Source: Symbiodinium natans (taxonomy: Eukaryota > Sar > Dinophyceae > Suessiales > Symbiodiniaceae). Taken from it: a stretch of DNA of 64,000 bases. The DNA lies in contig CAJNDS010000171.1 of assembly GCA_905221605.1 (NCBI GenBank), positions 143,637-207,636 of the forward strand, written 5' to 3'. Below the pieces are notes generated by a model. The model had not been told where the DNA came from, made no database searches, and saw only the letters and a list, made by a program, of their open reading frames with translations. Below, in pieces: positions 42,480 to 54,512 of this stretch (position 1 is the first letter of the stretch; every line of letters begins with the position of its first letter). The position numbers and the translations under genes were made by a program.

Positions 42480-43265
42480 GTTCGAAGTAACATAATGTAT
42501 TTAATTATTTTTTTAAATTATCTATTTACTCTACCTTTTCTAGGATGTATAAGTGTCCGCGAAAGATCCGCGAAGAGGGTGTGCGAAAGGACATTGTTGT
42601 GGCGAAAGTTTTGATGTAAGGCGCCTGTTTGCTATGCATTCGTGGCATATGGCCCGCTTTCGTCTCTCACACCCAGGTGATCCCAGGTGGCTGAAAGCCT
42701 CGGTCGGACCTCACTACACGAAGCGACGGTCTAGGGAGGCCTGGGGTTCATTTAGTGTTTAGGTTTGAGGGGCATAGGGTTTATAGGGTTTGGGAAATCC
42801 GTTTCCGAAAGCCTAAAAGACTGGCGCGAGTTTCGCGAAAGTCTGACGCATCCCATGGCTCAGCCTGCGTGGCATCTGCTCAAGAAGTGCGCATGTGCGT
42901 AGCTGTAGTACGCAGGCGCCATGGACCAGATTATAGGTCTTGCGGTTCAGTGCGTGCGGTTTGGTGCGCTAAAGTTCCGCGAAAGGAAATTTAATTTTGG
43001 GGACAAAGTGATTTTGATCAACTGCCACATGCACGACATGCACGCGTACGCACGCTCGGGCACGATCGTGCATGCACCTGCACGCACCTGCCCATGTGTG
43101 CAGACACCCCACGCGCACATGCACATAATATAAGCACGCAATCGAAGGCACACGTACGCGTACACCCCAAGCACAGGAAAGAACAACAAGGCACACGCAC
43201 ACAAAGAAAAAACACAAACGCGCGTACATGCGCACGCACGCATACGCATGCAGATGTACAGACAC
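42480..43265. other. Unassigned, with recurring CCGCGAAAG motif
   Basis: TCCGCGAAAG or a close variant occurs near 42,556, 42,830 and 42,972. CACGCA-like repeats occupy 43,028-43,275. No gene recognised. Confidence 0.35.
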
Positions 43266-43289
43266 GCGCACGCACTGTCAACATTTTGA

Positions 43290-43600
43290 GTGCGTGTGTG
43301 CACGTGCGATTGTCCGAGCGCGTGCGCTTGTGCGAGCGCATGCGTGCGTGCGGAGCGTGTGCGCGTGTGCGCGTGTGCGCGTGTGCGCGTGTGCGCATGT
43401 GCGCATGCGCGCGTGTGCGCATGTACGCATGTGCGCATGTCCGCGTGAGCGCACGCGCATGTGCCTGCGTGTCTGGTGTGTGTGGTGCGTGGTGTGTGGA
43501 GTGTGTGGAATGTGCGGAATGTGTGGAATGTGTGGAATGTGTGGAATGATGTGGAATGATGTGGAGAGTGTGGAATGTGTGGAATGTGTGTAGATTTGCA
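43290..43600. repeat. GTGCGC / GTGTGGAAT simple repeats
   Basis: (GTGTGCGC)n at about 43,340-43,470, then GTGTGGAAT 9-10-bp copies at 43,495-43,590. Purine and pyrimidine alternate in the first part. Confidence 0.9.
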
Positions 43601-43647
43601 CCTGCATTTTGCCATTACTTTGAGTGCACATATTACCTGCATTGATT

Positions 43648-43657
43648 GGCTCAAGTT
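43648..43657 (+). promoter_or_regulatory. Ten-base match to the 3' end of the dinoflagellate spliced leader
   Basis: TTGGCTCAAG, the last ten bases of the conserved 22-nt leader, occurs about 90 bp upstream of the Gag ATG. Bases further 5' do not match. It may be a decayed relict or chance. Confidence 0.25.
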
Positions 43658-43721
43658 CGCGATAAAAAGGAGCGATACTGAACGGTGTTTCTGTTTGTTC
43701 GTGTGCTGACCTGATAACTTT

Positions 43722-43734
43722 AGGTTATCAGCCG
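43722..43734 (+). promoter_or_regulatory. Weak primer-binding-site candidate
   Basis: AGGTTATCAGCC resembles the TGGTATCAGAGCC initiator-tRNA site but with differences, and no LTR end (CA) directly precedes it. Confidence 0.25.
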
Positions 43735-43746
43735 TAGAGTCTCACG

Positions 43747-45642
43747 ATGGCACTGCCAATCGCAAATGCCCCCGCAGATGAGAATGCGGAAGAGGGCACT
43801 GCAGCAACGTTCAATCTGCAGGTGAACAATCTGTACAGAACCCAACAACAGATGATCATCATACGGCAGAACGAAGATGCAGAGCGGTTGCGTGTTGAGG
43901 CGGAGCGAAGGCATGCAGAGATCCTGGAGATGGCCAGATCGCAGGCAAGAGTCGAAATGACCGAGTTGGAACAGCACGCAGATGCCCAACATCGAGCCCG
44001 ATTGAACGTCATCGGAGATCGCATGGACTTCGTGTTCCAAGAGCTACAGCAACAACTTCTTGAGACCCAGGCAGCATTACGAGACAGGAGTTTGGAGCTC
44101 GACCAAGCTACACGAGATGCACAAACACTCAGAATGCAGAACCTTCAGCTCGAGTCGCAAGGTGGCATGATTCTCGAATCGGAAGCACGCCTGCGCGCAC
44201 ACTTCGAACAAAACGAGCACTCTCTTGCGAACCTTAGGGTTACCTACGAGAGGAACAGAGAGATGCAACTCGAGTTCTTAGGTGACGAGTTTAGGGAACA
44301 CATGCAGTATGAGGAAAACATGTTCACCTATGCCATGCATGAAGAAGAGCAAGCGTGTGATGCCTTGATTCAGGATCTAGCCGAGAGTAATCAAAGGTTG
44401 CAGACTGAGTTCATTGAGGAAAGGACAGCTTCAGCCGGTGCTAGCCATCAGCAAGCGACGACCTCGACCTCAGCTATGCCATCAGGTCTTGGAATTCCTG
44501 AGTCAAGCCTCCCGCAAGGGGGTGCCGCCGCTGCTTCTCGTTTGCATGTGCATGATACTAAGCTGCCAGATCCTTTTCAGATTCCGGACAGCCTAAAGGG
44601 CATTTTGGAGAAGAAGCCCCAGAAGTTCAACTTAGGGAACGCTACCCCAGCTTCTCAATCACCAAGTGATATGCAAGAGGCTTTGGCACAGGCGTTGAAG
44701 ACAATAGCTAGTAAGGATGATTCTAAGCCCAAGACGAAGGAGGCTGAGACAATCAAGATGCCAGATTTTCCTTCGGCAGAGACCTATAGGTCCTGGAAGA
44801 CTGCGGTACGGGAGGCAATCCGTGCGGCATCAGATCATCCAGACGAAGCCTTTGCATGGGTACAGGCGGTGTACGAGAAAGGGGCATCCGCAGAAGCCCT
44901 CAGGGACGCTGGTAAGTTTCTTACTCTCGATACCAAAATCCTTGCTGCGTTGTCCAGAGTCGCGAAGGGAGAGCTTGGACGCCAAATTCTGAACTACAAG
45001 GAGACTGAGGCGGCCCATGGTAGAGCAGTCCGTGGTCGCCAAGTCCTGCTTATGTTTGAATCATTTTTCAAAGCAAACGAAGAAGTAGGATCCTTGTACT
45101 CAGTAGAGGACCTGTTGAAGGTTACGTTGATTAATGACGATTTAGGGACCTTTGTGCACAACTGGGAGTCCGTCATCGCAGGTATTTCTCACATGCCAGA
45201 TGAAACTACACTGCGAGACATTCTCTTGAGGGAACTCCGGAAGTCGCATCGCCTAAAGTATGATCTTGACACGTACGACCGAGCGAAGGATGGTACCGAT
45301 CAGCACAGCTACCGCTTCCTCATGGACAGCATTCGCAACCTCCTCACTCGAGAACGCATCAGGAAGAATCGTGACAAGATTGCAAAGGCCCATGGTGCGA
45401 AATATGGTGCACCAGCACCTCCTGTTCCCGCCGACCCAGCGGTCCCAGATCGACCTTCCAGGCCACCTTCTCGAGGACGCCCAGGTAGGCAACCGTGCAT
45501 CCTCTTTCAGAAGGGAAAGTGCAAGTTTGGCGAGAAATGCAAGTTTGAGCATGTGAAGTCGAGTAAGAGTGCTTCTCCGTCAAGGGCAAGGTCGCCCTCC
45601 AAGGACAACAAGGACACCTCAAAGATCCCCCGTGTGCCTTAG
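43747..45642 (+). CDS. Gag of a second copia element, CCCH-finger type
   Basis: ATG 43,747 opens a 631-codon frame. Residues ~25-235 form a long Glu/Gln/Arg/Leu-rich coiled coil (AERLRVEAERRHAEILEMAR). After a Ser/Ala linker comes the capsid-like Gag core, from KMPDFPSAETYRSWKTAV (about residue 335) through FVHNWESVIAGI and the DIAKA-like basic end (IRKNRDKIAKAHG). At the C-terminus is one CCCH zinc finger, CILFQKGKCKFGEKCKFEH (C-x7-C-x5-C-x3-H, about 45,499-45,555), then an SR/SP tail. This Gag design, CCCH instead of CCHC, is one I associate with dinoflagellate copia elements. The frame is intact, but the following Pol is broken and lacks protease. Confidence 0.85.
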   Translation: MALPIANAPADENAEEGTAATFNLQVNNLYRTQQQMIIIRQNEDAERLRVEAERRHAEILEMARSQARVEMTELEQHADAQHRARLNVIGDRMDFVFQELQQQLLETQAALRDRSLELDQATRDAQTLRMQNLQLESQGGMILESEARLRAHFEQNEHSLANLRVTYERNREMQLEFLGDEFREHMQYEENMFTYAMHEEEQACDALIQDLAESNQRLQTEFIEERTASAGASHQQATTSTSAMPSGLGIPESSLPQGGAAAASRLHVHDTKLPDPFQIPDSLKGILEKKPQKFNLGNATPASQSPSDMQEALAQALKTIASKDDSKPKTKEAETIKMPDFPSAETYRSWKTAVREAIRAASDHPDEAFAWVQAVYEKGASAEALRDAGKFLTLDTKILAALSRVAKGELGRQILNYKETEAAHGRAVRGRQVLLMFESFFKANEEVGSLYSVEDLLKVTLINDDLGTFVHNWESVIAGISHMPDETTLRDILLRELRKSHRLKYDLDTYDRAKDGTDQHSYRFLMDSIRNLLTRERIRKNRDKIAKAHGAKYGAPAPPVPADPAVPDRPSRPPSRGRPGRQPCILFQKGKCKFGEKCKFEHVKSSKSASPSRARSPSKDNKDTSKIPRVP

Positions 45643-45653
45643 GCTCGAGTACT

Positions 45654-47027
45654 GTGCACAGCAAGAGCTTCGGTGATCACATCACCATCGAGCACATCAT
45701 CACCCGGGACGCTAAGGACTATGGCTTTGAAGGACAAACAGTAGCACATGTTGTTAAGGATGTCTTTACGAAGTTCCGCTACGTCTACCCGTCCGACAAC
45801 AAGAGTGGTGAGAAATGTTATGAAGACCTTCTACATTTTCTACAGGTCGATGATACCGTCAAGGTCGTTTACTCTGACAACGCCAACGAGTTCGACTATG
45901 CGGTCAAGTTGCTCCAAGCTAGACACAATACCTCGAGGGAATATGTGGACCAGAACAAAGCGGTCATCGAAAGAGAAATCCGCACCATCTTGGAGGGGAC
46001 CCGCGCTAATCTTGTGCAGGCGGGCCTCCCTGACAAGCTCTGGCCACTTGCTTCTCAACACCATGCAATGTCTTTGAATGTTTCTAAGCGTTTTGACAAC
46101 GGTTTGGTGCCATGGTCTCAGAGATTCGGCGAAGAGTTCACTGGTAAGCTTGTTCCGTTTGGGGCCAAGATCTTGTATTGGGCTGATCCTAAGCAAAAAC
46201 AACCGAATAGGTCGAAGTTTGCGGGAACAGGGATCGAAGGGATTTTCCTCGGGTATCACATTCAGCCTGGCTTCATCTTCAAGGAAGAGTACTTGGTTGC
46301 TCCCTTGCAGGGAATACAAGAAGCCATCGAGAATGATGCCTTCAGGACCTTCAGGGCAAAGCGCCTTGAGCTTCTGGATGGAGACTTCGTTTTCCCTTTA
46401 GCTCCAGCTCATCAAGCTCTGGGCAACCAGAAGCCGCCGGAACTCGATGACCAGCACCACAATGCCATTGAAGACAAAGATCCTCATCACGAAGAACCGG
46501 ACTCTGCTTATGGCGTTGGCCGCATTAGTGATGACGAAGATGAAGCAGACGAGCACCCGCCAGGGGGGTCATGGGATGATGTGGTTTATCCCGAGCGCTA
46601 CGATCCTCTTGACGATGTTCCTGCACCCATCAAGGCTAAATTGTCGAAGGCCGCACCTTCCTGCCTCCCCGGCGAGGACATTGGGGTACCATACGGTTAT
46701 CGTTGGGATGGGGAGAGACTCATAAAGCAGAAGGGTCGATCACCTCCACCTGGTATCGAGGCCAAAGTATGGGGATCGTTGTCTACCAAAGAGAAGCATG
46801 AAGCTTTGGCCCGACATCAAGCCGAAAAACAAGCCAGAATTGACGAGGACTACAAGGAAGCGGTTAAGAGCATACCTGCGATGCCTGTGGTTCATGGTAA
46901 GGTAGAAGACCACGGCATCACTTGGCCCACAAGACGTCCGGATCGAATTCGCGTGGTTCTTCTCCTAGCAAGGCCTTTCGCACAGAGAATCATTATGCTC
47001 GCTGGGCAATCCAAAGCCACAGTTTAG
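45654..47027 (+). pseudogene. Integrase fragment of the second copia element
   Basis: The frame starts inside the catalytic core with KSFGDHITIEHI (first Asp). It continues with VVYSDNANEF (second Asp), QNKAVIEREIRTI (Glu) and the copia C-terminal FGAKILYWADP and GIEGIFLGYH motifs. An acidic linker (DDEDEADEHPPGG) follows. Missing are the protease and the zinc-binding N-terminus, which should lie between Gag and this point. Only about a dozen bases separate them, so an internal deletion is likely. There is no ATG at the 5' limit. The end of the frame (46,920-47,030) is in the wrong register for RT, implying a frameshift in the linker. Confidence 0.85.
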
Positions 47028-47031
47028 CAGC

Positions 47032-47991
47032 TTGCCTGGGGCCACCGATGACCAGAAACAGGAAGTTGAGGCCTTTGCGGGGCAGACGGCCCACATGCAA
47101 CACGCAAGCGCACGCAAACGTGCAGCAGAAGGGCCACGTCTTTACCTGCATGAGCTGCCCCTCGACAAAGAGTGGAAGAAGCTTGTTGATAAAGGTTGCT
47201 GGGTTGAGAAGAAAGTGAGGGAGTATGATTCCGTTGCAGCAGAAGCTCGCAAGTCCAACGAAAAGGTGCACTTTGGGAAGATCTTCGAGATAGGAACCTT
47301 AAAGGGATCCGAGCTCAAGGAGAACGACCCAAATCGCCGCTATAAAGGACGGTCGGTTTTCCAAGGCAACAAAGTTGTGGACGAGAACTCCGACCATGCT
47401 CTCTTCGCGGAAATGTCAAGCAGTCCGGCTTCTATGGAGGCGGTCAAAATACTTGACGTTTTCGGTTCTCAGCCAGGCTTCACGATCCAGCAGGCAGACG
47501 CCAAACAAGCGTACACACAGGCCCTCTTCACTGGAGTTGCGACCTGGGTGAGGTTACCGCGCAACAGGTGGCCAAAGAACTGGAAAGGGATGAAGGATCC
47601 AGTTGTTCCTTTAAAGCTCGCATTATACGGGCATCCCGACTCAGGCGGGATATGGGAACGCCACTGCGAGACTGAACTCAAGAAGGTGGGATTCGAACCC
47701 GTGCTCACGGACATCTGGAAGAGTGTGTTTTACAATGCCGATTTGGAGCTCTTAATGGTAATTTACGTTGACGATTTCAAGCTCGCTGGACCTACGAAGA
47801 ACATTCAGAAAGGCTGGGAATCCATTGCCAGTGTCATCGACATGGACCCCGCCGAGGTGATTGGACGTTACTTCGGATGCCAGCATATAGAGGAAAAGAA
47901 CGTCACGCTACCAAAAGAGCACCATCCCTTCCACTACGTCTTCGAACCCGAGAAAGCAGCTGCACCTGCTAAAAGCTCAGAGGATAGATGG
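47032..47991 (+). pseudogene. Reverse transcriptase fragment fused to satellite
   Basis: RT motifs are visible: RRYKGRSVFQGNKV, FTIQQADAKQAYTQALF (first catalytic Asp), LKLALYGHPDSGGIWE, and LMVIYVDDFKLAG (YVDD). The domain ends near GRYFGCQHI and KSSEDRW. RNase H and any 3' LTR are absent. At 47,992 the sequence becomes the 42-bp satellite, and because the satellite is open in this register the frame continues artificially to 48,747. Confidence 0.85.
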
Positions 47992-50900
47992 ACTGTGCCT
48001 GCCGCACCAAACCACACCCAAATCCATCTGAGCACTGTGCCTGCCGCACCAAACCACACCCAAATCCATCTGAGCACTGTGCCTGCTGTGCCTGCCGCAC
48101 CAAACCACACCCAAATCCATCTGAGCACTGTGCCTGCCGCACATCTGGGCGCTGTGCCTGCCGCACCAAGCCACACCCAAATCCATCTGAGCACTGTGCC
48201 TGCCGCACCAAACCACACCCGAATCCATCTGAGCACTGTGCCTGCCGCACCAAACCACACCCAAATCCATCTGAGCACTGTGCCTGCCGCACAAAACCAC
48301 ACCCAAATCCATCTGAGCACTGTGCCTGCCGCACCAAACCACACCCAACATCTGAGCACTGTGCCTGCCGCACCAAACCACACCCAAATCCATCTGAGCA
48401 CTGTGCCTGCCGCACCAAACCCACACCCAAATCCATCTGAGCACCGTGCCTGCCGCACCAAACCACACCCAAATCCATCTGAGCATTGTGCCTGCCGCAC
48501 CAAACCACCCCCAAATCCATCTGTGCCTGCCGCACCAAACCACACCCAAATCCATCTGAGGACTGTGCCTGCCGCCCCAAACCCATCTGAGCACTGTGCC
48601 CACCGCACCAAACCACACCCAAATCCATCTGAGCACTGTGCCTGCCGCACCAAACCACACCCAAATCCATCTGAGCACTGTGCCTGCCACACCAAACCAC
48701 ACCCAAATCTGTGCCTGCCGCACCAAACCACACCCAAATCCATCTGAGCACTGTGCTTGCAGCACCAAACCACACCCAAATCCATCTGAGCACTGTGCCT
48801 GCCGCACCAAACCCACACCCAAATCCATCTGAGCACTGTGCCTGCCGCACCAAACCACACCCAATCCATCGAGCACTGTTTGCCCTGCCGCACCAAACCA
48901 CACCCAAATCCATCTGAGCACTGTGCCTGCCGCACCAAACCCCACCCAAATCCATCTGAGCACTGTGCCTGCCGCACCAAACCACACCCAAATCCATCTG
49001 AGCACTGTGCCTGCCGCACCAAACCACAAATCCATCTGAGCACTGTGCCTGCGGCACCAAACCACACCCAAATCCATCTGAGCACTGTGCCTGCCGCACC
49101 AAACCACACCCAAATCCATCTGAGCACCGTGCCTGCCGCACCAAACCACACCCAAATCCATCTGAGCACTGTGCCTGCCGCACCAAACCACACCCAAATC
49201 CATCTGAGCACTGTGACTGTGCCTGCCGCACCAAACCACACCCAAATCCATCTGAGCACTGTGCCTGCCGCACCAAACCACACCCAAATCCATCTGAGCA
49301 CCGTGGCTGCCGCACCAAACCACACCCAAATCCATCTGAGCACTGTGCCTGCCGCACCGAACCACACCCAAATCCATCTGAGCACTGTGCCTGCCGCACC
49401 AAACCACACCCAAATCCATCTGAGCACTGTGCCTGCCGCACCAAACCACAAATCCATCTGAGCACTGTGACTGCCGCCACCAAACCACACCCAAATCCAT
49501 CTGAGCACTGTGCCTGCCGCACCAAACCACAAATCCATCTGAGCACTGTGCCTGCCGCCACCAAACCACACCAATCCATCTGAGCACTGTGCCCGCCGCA
49601 CCAAACCACACCCAAATCCATCTGAGCACTGTGCCTGCCGCACCAAACCACACCCAAATCCATCTGAGCACGTGCCTGCCGACCAAACAACACCCCAAAA
49701 TCAATCTGAGAACTGGGGCCTGCCGCACCAAACACACCCAAATCCATCTGAGCACTGTGCCTGCCGAACCACACCACAAATCCATCTGAGCACTGTGCCT
49801 GCCGCACCAAACCACACCCAAATCCATCTGAGCACTGTGCCTGCCGCACCAAACTACACCCAAATCCATCTGAGCACTGTGCCTGCCGCACCAAACCACA
49901 CCCAAATCCATCTGAGCACTGTGCCTGCCGCACCAAACCACACCCAAATCCATCTGAGCACTGTGCCTGCCGCACCAAACCACACCCAACTCCATCTGAG
50001 CACTGTGCCTGCCGCACCAAACCACACCCAAATCCATCTGAGCACTGTGCCTGCCGCACCAAACCACGGCCAAATCCATCTGAGCACTGTGCCGCACCAA
50101 ACCACACCCCAAATCCATCTGAGCACTGTGCCTGCCGCACCAAACCACACCCAACTCACTGAGACTGTGGCCTTCCGCACCAAAACCCCCAAATCCATCT
50201 GGGCATTGTGCCTGCCGCACCAAACCACACCCAAATCCATCTGAGCACTGTTGCCGCACCAAACCACACCGAAATCCATCTGAGCACTGTGCCTGCCGCA
50301 CCAAACCACACCCAAATCCATCCCTGCCGCACCAAACCCCAAATCCATCTGAGCACTGTGCCTGCCGCACCAAACCACACCCAAATCCATCTGAGCACTG
50401 TGCCTGCCGCACCAAACCACACCCAAATCCATCTGAGCACTGTGCCTGCTGTGCCTGCCGCACCAAACCACACCCAAATCCATCTGAGCACTGTGCCTGC
50501 CGCACCAAACCACACCCAAATCCATCTGAGCACTGTGCCTGCCGCACCAAACCACACCCAAATCCATCTGAGCAGTGTGCCTGCCGCAGCAAACCACACC
50601 CAAATCCATCTGAGCACTGTGCCTGCCGCACCAAACCACACCCCAAATCCATCTGAGCACTGTGACGGCCTGCACCAAACACAACAAAAATCAATCTGGG
50701 CCTGGCTTGCCGCGTGCACAAAAACCACACCCGAAACATCTGAGCAGTGTGCCTGCCGCAGCAAACCACCCAAAATCCATCTGAGCACTGTGCCTGCCGC
50801 ACCAAACCCCACCCAAATCCATCTGAGCACTGTGCCTGCCGCACCAAACCACACCCAAATCCATCTGAGCACTGTGCCTGCCGCACCAAACCACACCCAA

Positions 50901-53900
50901 ATCCATCTGAGCACTGTGCCTGCCGCACCAAACCACACCCAAATCCATTTGAGCACTGTGCCTGCCGCACCAAACCACACCCAAATCCATCTGAGCACTG
51001 TGCCTGCCGCACCAAACCACACCCAAATCCATCTGAGCACTGTGCTTGCCGCACCAAACCACACCCAAATCCATCTGAGCACTGTGCCTGCTGTGCCTGC
51101 CGCACCAAACCACACCCAAATCCATCTGAGCACTGTGCCTGCCGCACCAAACCACACCCAAATCCATCTGAGCACTGTGCCTGCCGCACCAAACCACAAA
51201 TCCATCTGAGCACTGTGCCTGCCGCCACCAAACCACACCCAAATCCATCTGCCGCACCAAACCACACCCAAATCCATCTGAGCACTGTGCCTGCCGCACC
51301 AAACCACACCCAAATCCATCTGAGCACTGTGCCTGCCGCCCCAAGCCACACCCAAATCCATCTGAGCACTGTGCCTGCCGCACCAAACCACACCCAACTC
51401 CTTCTGAGCACTGTGCCTGCCGCACCAAAGCACACCCAAATCCATCTGAGCACTGTGCCTGCCGCACCAAACCACAAATCCATCTGAGCACTGTGCCCGC
51501 CGCACCAAACCACACCCAAATCCATCTGAGCACTGTGCCCTGCCGCACCAAACCACAACCCAATATCCATCTGAGCACGGTGCCCTGCCGCACAAACCAC
51601 CCCCAAATCCCCCCTTAGTCACTGTGCCTGCCGCCACCAACCACACACCAAAAATCATCTGACATCTGTGCCTGCTGGCCCTGCCGCACCAACCCACCCA
51701 AATCCTCCCGAGCACTGTGGCCCTGCGCACCACACCACACCCAAATCCATCTTAGCACTGTGCCTGCGCACCAAAACCCACCCCAAATCCATCTTGAATC
51801 ACGTGCTGCCGCACCAACCACACCAAATCCATCGAGCACTGTGCCTGCCGCACTAACCACACCCCATATCCTCTGAGCACTGGGCCTCCTCGCCACGCAA
51901 AACCCAACGAAATCCAGCTGAGCACTGTGCCTGCCGCACCAAACCACACCCAAATCCATCCCTGCCGCACCAAACCCCAAATCCATCTGAGCACTGTGCC
52001 TGCCGCACCAAACCACACCCAAATCCATCTGAGCACTGTGCCTGCCGCACCAAAGCACACCCAAATCCATCTGAGCACTGTGCCTGCCGCACCAAACCAC
52101 ACCCAAATCCATCTGAGCACTGTGCCTGCCGTAACCACACCCAAATCCATCTGAGCACTGTGCCTGCCGCACCAAACCACACCCAAATCCATCTGAGCAT
52201 TGTGCCTGCCGCTCCAAACCACACCCAAATCCATCTGAGCACTGTGCCTGCCGCACCAAACCACACCCAAATCCATCTGAGCGCTGTGCCTGCCGCACCA
52301 AACCACACCCAAATCCATCTGAGCACTGTGCCCAAATCCATCTGAGCACTGTGCTTGCCGCACCACACCCAAATCCATCTGAGCACTGTGCCTGCCGCAC
52401 CAAACCACACCCAAATCCATCTGAGCAATGTGCCTGCCGCACCAAACCACACCCAAATCCATCTGAGCACTGTGCCTGCCGCACCAAACCACACCCAAAT
52501 CCATCTGAGCACTGTGCCTGCCGCACCAAACCACACCCAAATCCATCAATAGCACTGTGCCTGCCGCACCAAGCCACACCCAAATCCATCTGAGCACCGT
52601 GCCTGCCGCACCAAACCACACCCCAAATCCATCTGAGCACTGTGCCTGCCGCACCAAACCACACCCAAATCCATCTGAGCACTGTGCCCAAATCCATCTG
52701 AGCACTGTGCCTGCCGCACCAAACCACACCCAAATCCATCTGAGCACTGTGCCTGCCGCACCAAACCACACCCAAATCCATCTGAGCACTGTGCCTGCGG
52801 CACCAAACCACACCCAAATCCATCTGAGCACTGTGCCTGCTGTGCCTGCCGCACCAAACCACACCCAAATCCATCTGAGCACTGTGCCTGCCGCACCAAA
52901 CCACAACCAAATCCATCTGAGCACTGTGCCTGCGGCACCCAAACCACACCCAAATCCATCTGAGCACTGTGCCTGCCGCACCAAACCACAACCAAATCCA
53001 TCTGAGCACTGTGCCTGCCGCACCAAACCACATCCAAATCCATCTGCGCACTGTGCCTGCCGCACCAAACCACACCCAAATCCATCTGAGCACTGTGCCT
53101 GCCGCACCAAACCACACCCAAATCCATCTGAGCTTTGTGCCTGCCGCACCAAACCACACCCAAATCCATCTGAGCACTGTGCCTGCCGCACCAAACAACA
53201 CCCAAATCCATCTGAGCACTGTGCCTGCCGCACCAGACCACACCCAAATCCATCTGAGCACTGTGCCTGCCGCACCAAACCACACCCAAATCCATCTGAG
53301 CACTGTGCCTGCCGCATCAAACCACACCCAAATCCATCTGAGCACTGTGCCTGCCGCACAAACCACACCAAATCCATCTGAGCATGTGCCTGCCGCACCA
53401 ACCACCCAAATCCATCCTGAGCACTGTGCCTGCCACAAAATCCCCCATCTGAGCACTGGGACTGCCCACACCAAAACCACACCTCCAAATCCATTGGAGC
53501 ACTCGTGCCTGCCGCACCAAACCACACCCAAATTCCATTGAGCACTGTGATCTGCCGCACCAAACCACACCCAAATCCCATCTGAGCACGTGCATGCCGC
53601 CACCAAACCACCCAAATCCATCTGCAGCACTGTGCTGCGCAACAAAAACCCTACACCCAAATCCATCTGAGACTGTGCCTGCCGCACCAACCACCCCAAA
53701 TCCATTTGAGCACTGTGCCTGCCGCCCCAACCCACACCCAACTCCATCTGAAGCACTGTGCTGCCGCCACCAAAACCACACCAAAATCCATTTTGACGCA
53801 CTGGCCTGCCGCACCAAAACACACCCAAATCCTCTGAGCACTGTGCCTGCCGCACCAACCCACACCCAACAAAATCCTCTGAGACGTGCCTTGCCGCACC

Positions 53901-54512
53901 AAACCACACCCAAAAATACATCTGAGCACTGTTGCCTGTGCACCAAACCACACCAAATCCATCTGAGCACTGGACCTGCAGCACCCAAACCACACCAAAT
54001 CATCTGAGCACTGTGCTGACCGCACAAACCACAACCCAAATTCCATTTCACCATGAGAACTGTGCCTGACGCACCAAACCGCACCCAATCCATATGAGCA
54101 CTGGCGCCGCACAAACCCACCCCAAATTCCATCTGAGCACTGTGTTGCCGCCACCAAAACCACACTGTGATGCCGCACCAAACCACACAAATCTATCTGA
54201 GCACTGTGCCTCAGCACCAAACCAACATCTATTGAGCACTGTGCCTGCCGCAACCAAACCACACCACAAATCCATCTGAGCACTGTGCCTGCCGCACCAA
54301 ACCACCCCCAAATCCATCTGAGCACTGTGCCTGCCGCACCAAACCACACCCAAATCCATCTGAGCACTGTGCCCGCCGCACCAAACCACACCCAAATCCA
54401 TCTGAGCACTGTGCCTGCCGCACCAAACCACACCCAAATCCATCTGAGCACTGTGCCTGCCGCACCAAACCACACCCAAATCCATCTGAGCACTGTGCCT
54501 GCCGCACCAATT
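47992..54512 (+). repeat. 42-bp satellite, first block, about 155 units
   Basis: The unit contains ACTGTGCCTGCCGCACC, then AAACCACACCC, then AAATCCATCTGAGC. Most units are near-identical. Variants include a 9-bp insertion (TGTGCCTGC duplicated), a short unit (ACCACAAATCC), a CCGCACATCTGGGCG unit and a GCCACCAAACC unit. Patches at about 49,670-49,790, 50,090-50,210, 50,660-50,780, 51,530-51,920 and 53,380-54,280 are heavily indel-degraded. Since 42 is a multiple of three, five of six frames stay open, giving spurious frames over 1,000 codons. Confidence 0.97.

Noticed and set aside
43747-45642. Plus-strand out-of-frame ORFs and minus-strand ORFs within Gag
   Set aside because: The 631-codon frame has coiled coil, Gag core and CCCH finger. 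The others are overlapping shadows.
47690-47705. Sequence like a tRNA T-arm (GGGATTCGAACCCGTG)
   Set aside because: It lies inside the RT coding frame (GFEPVL), with no cloverleaf around it.
47977-51606. 1,209-codon minus-strand open frame and many similar frames across 48-64 kb
   Set aside because: They consist only of the 42-bp satellite translated in different registers. Equivalent frames exist on both strands and registers, and they start and stop at indels.
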